A stretch of 64,000 nt of DNA from Antedon mediterranea (taxonomy: Eukaryota > Echinodermata > Crinoidea > Comatulida > Antedonidae): NCBI RefSeq assembly GCF_964355755.1, contig NC_092670.1:23247201-23311200 (forward strand), read 5' to 3'. This document shows, piece after piece, positions 62,626 through 64,000 of the stretch. How positions within the stretch are numbered: position 1 is the first letter of the stretch; each line of letters opens with the position of its first letter. The notes beneath the pieces are model-generated. The model was not told the origin of the DNA and searched no databases. It saw nothing but the letters and a program-made list of their open reading frames with translations. The position numbers and the translations under genes were made by a program.

Positions 62626-64000
62626 GTGGGAACACATTTGGTAGCATGATTTAGCCTCTTTTTATTACAGTTACTATTTTAAACATACTGTAAGTGTAAT
62701 AACACCTTTATGTACCTCACCCAACAATTGCAGAATAATCATAATTATAAATAAACATTTTTCATTAAAAAAGCTATCAGTCAAAATTAATACCTAACAT
62801 AAACGATGTTTTTATTACAAGGTTTTATGACCTGTAGGTCAATCCAAAAAGTAAACATACAACAAATATATCTTACATCAGATTACACAACTTACTTAAC
62901 TGACTATATGACCTGACATCATCAAAGCACGGACTTGTAGAGGTTTAAATGACTCGGGGAGCTTTACAGGAAAAGGAAGAACCGACAGACAGGAAAAGAC
63001 ACATAATTTGATTGCGTCTTCCGCTAGGGACTTAAAAAGACCAGCTCAGTGTGCGAACAAAGGGCCGCTGTAGGACCGACAACTTCTCTCCTTAAAATCA
63101 TATCAATAATATACTGTATTTTTGTTATCAAGATATTTGTTTTGTTTGATTTCTTCAAAAAATGATTGATAATGTTTTCATGAGATAAGCGGACAATAAG
63201 CTAATTTCATTTGCAGCTATTTCCTCTTTATAATTATACATTAACAAATATTGCAGTAATATGGTAAATAAACATACTGCACTATTAAAAGATCATGGCA
63301 TGTAATGTAACACTTTGTGAGGTGTGGTACTTGATTAACTGTGGTAGTTATTTCAGGCACTGACTGCAGCAGAAAACAGTTATTACAGTAGTATTACATT
63401 GAAAAAATATATATATTTTTGTTTTAATGGAGGCTTTTCGCTCATGATCTAATGATGTCATCTTATAGTAGATCCCCTGAGATTAGGTGTGTCCAAAAGT
63501 AAATTCATTTAACTAAAATGCTGATCATCAATATCATTGCAAATTTGAGAAACAACATTTTATCATTTGACATTGTAGTTTTGTGGAACTAGCTCAAGGC
63601 CATCATCAAATAGATAAAATAGTCATATAGCGTAACAAAACAGTCCTGTGACAAATAACTACTGTAGATTTCAGATACGTAGTGTAAACTACACTAAACT
63701 TAATAAAAATACATTAAAAAGTATTTAAAAATGCATGTCTTTTTTTTTTCATTTTATTGCAGACATTCCTATTTCTGGTATTTGAATATTTTTGACAAAG
63801 AAATCATGCAAATTTATACTGTATATCTAGTACTTGGAAAGATTCTATTGTGTTACTTGGTATCAATATAGTGTATTACAATGTGAATGTAACAAAGACG
63901 CATTATTTGTACAAGGTATACTATAGTACTGTCACCTTTCCTAAAAATAAACCTGAAAACATGCCCATAAATCAGGGTTAAAAATACACCCTAGAAAACA

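Larger units (their letters stand above)
59552..64000. other. Right flank: no supported gene
   Basis: I searched the minus strand here for the missing J-domain helix I exon (a donor after a phase-1 end, with a YxxLG-type helix) and found none. The region is AT-rich, with the poly-C tract, one tRNA-like head and two family B copies. Open frames of 60-107 codons show no recognisable motif. Confidence 0.45.

Noticed and set aside
62880-63060. A candidate upstream exon for the J-domain gene on the minus strand, with a donor-like TTAA/GTAAGT
   Set aside because: The frame needed (ending with one base of a codon) contains a stop shortly before the donor, and no helix I-like sequence is present.

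Overview
This is AT-rich, intron-dense nuclear DNA of an animal. It carries spliceosomal GT-AG introns, a GW182/TNRC6 gene with the full metazoan domain set, tRNA-derived SINEs, several MITE families, minisatellites and short TAGGCC-type arrays. The proteins match vertebrate orthologues well while the introns are compact to moderate and the repeats look like those of marine invertebrates. I infer a marine invertebrate deuterostome, perhaps an echinoderm, but the species cannot be fixed from the sequence.

Layout: (1) 1-2446, + strand: the 3' half of PRPF31, the U4/U6 snRNP splicing factor; its 5' half lies left of the window. (2) 5187-16513, + strand: a complete 18-exon IRE1 (ERN1-type) gene whose exon phases all agree and give 917 residues, with signal peptide, luminal domain, one membrane span, kinase and KEN RNase domain. 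A full CRE palindrome and CCAAT boxes lie just upstream. A minisatellite of about 68 bp period fills its intron 15. (3) 16514-25786: convergent intergenic DNA and UTRs, with a perfect 10-bp hairpin, a complete tRNA-derived SINE and a 50-bp minisatellite of about 1.7 kb. (4) 25787-33249, - strand: the conserved body of TNRC6/GW182 (GW repeats, polyQ, UBA, Q-rich, PAM2, RRM, C-terminal silencing region). (5) 35388-59551, - strand: nine further small exons with good splice sites. Their phases join without a break or stop into the TNRC6 frame, and the two most upstream encode the HPD loop and helix III of a DnaJ J domain. The exon for J-domain helix I was not found and probably lies right of position 64000.

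The most notable observation is this chain: taken at face value it predicts an N-terminal J domain on a GW182 protein, an architecture I do not know from vertebrate TNRC6 or insect Gawky. It needs transcript evidence, because two adjacent same-strand genes remain possible. The rest of the right half is intron sequence with tandem repeats, a TIR transposon of about 0.8 kb, foldback and tRNA-like elements, and no other recognisable gene. The three genes act in different pathways (splicing, unfolded protein response, microRNA silencing) and show no sign of an operon.
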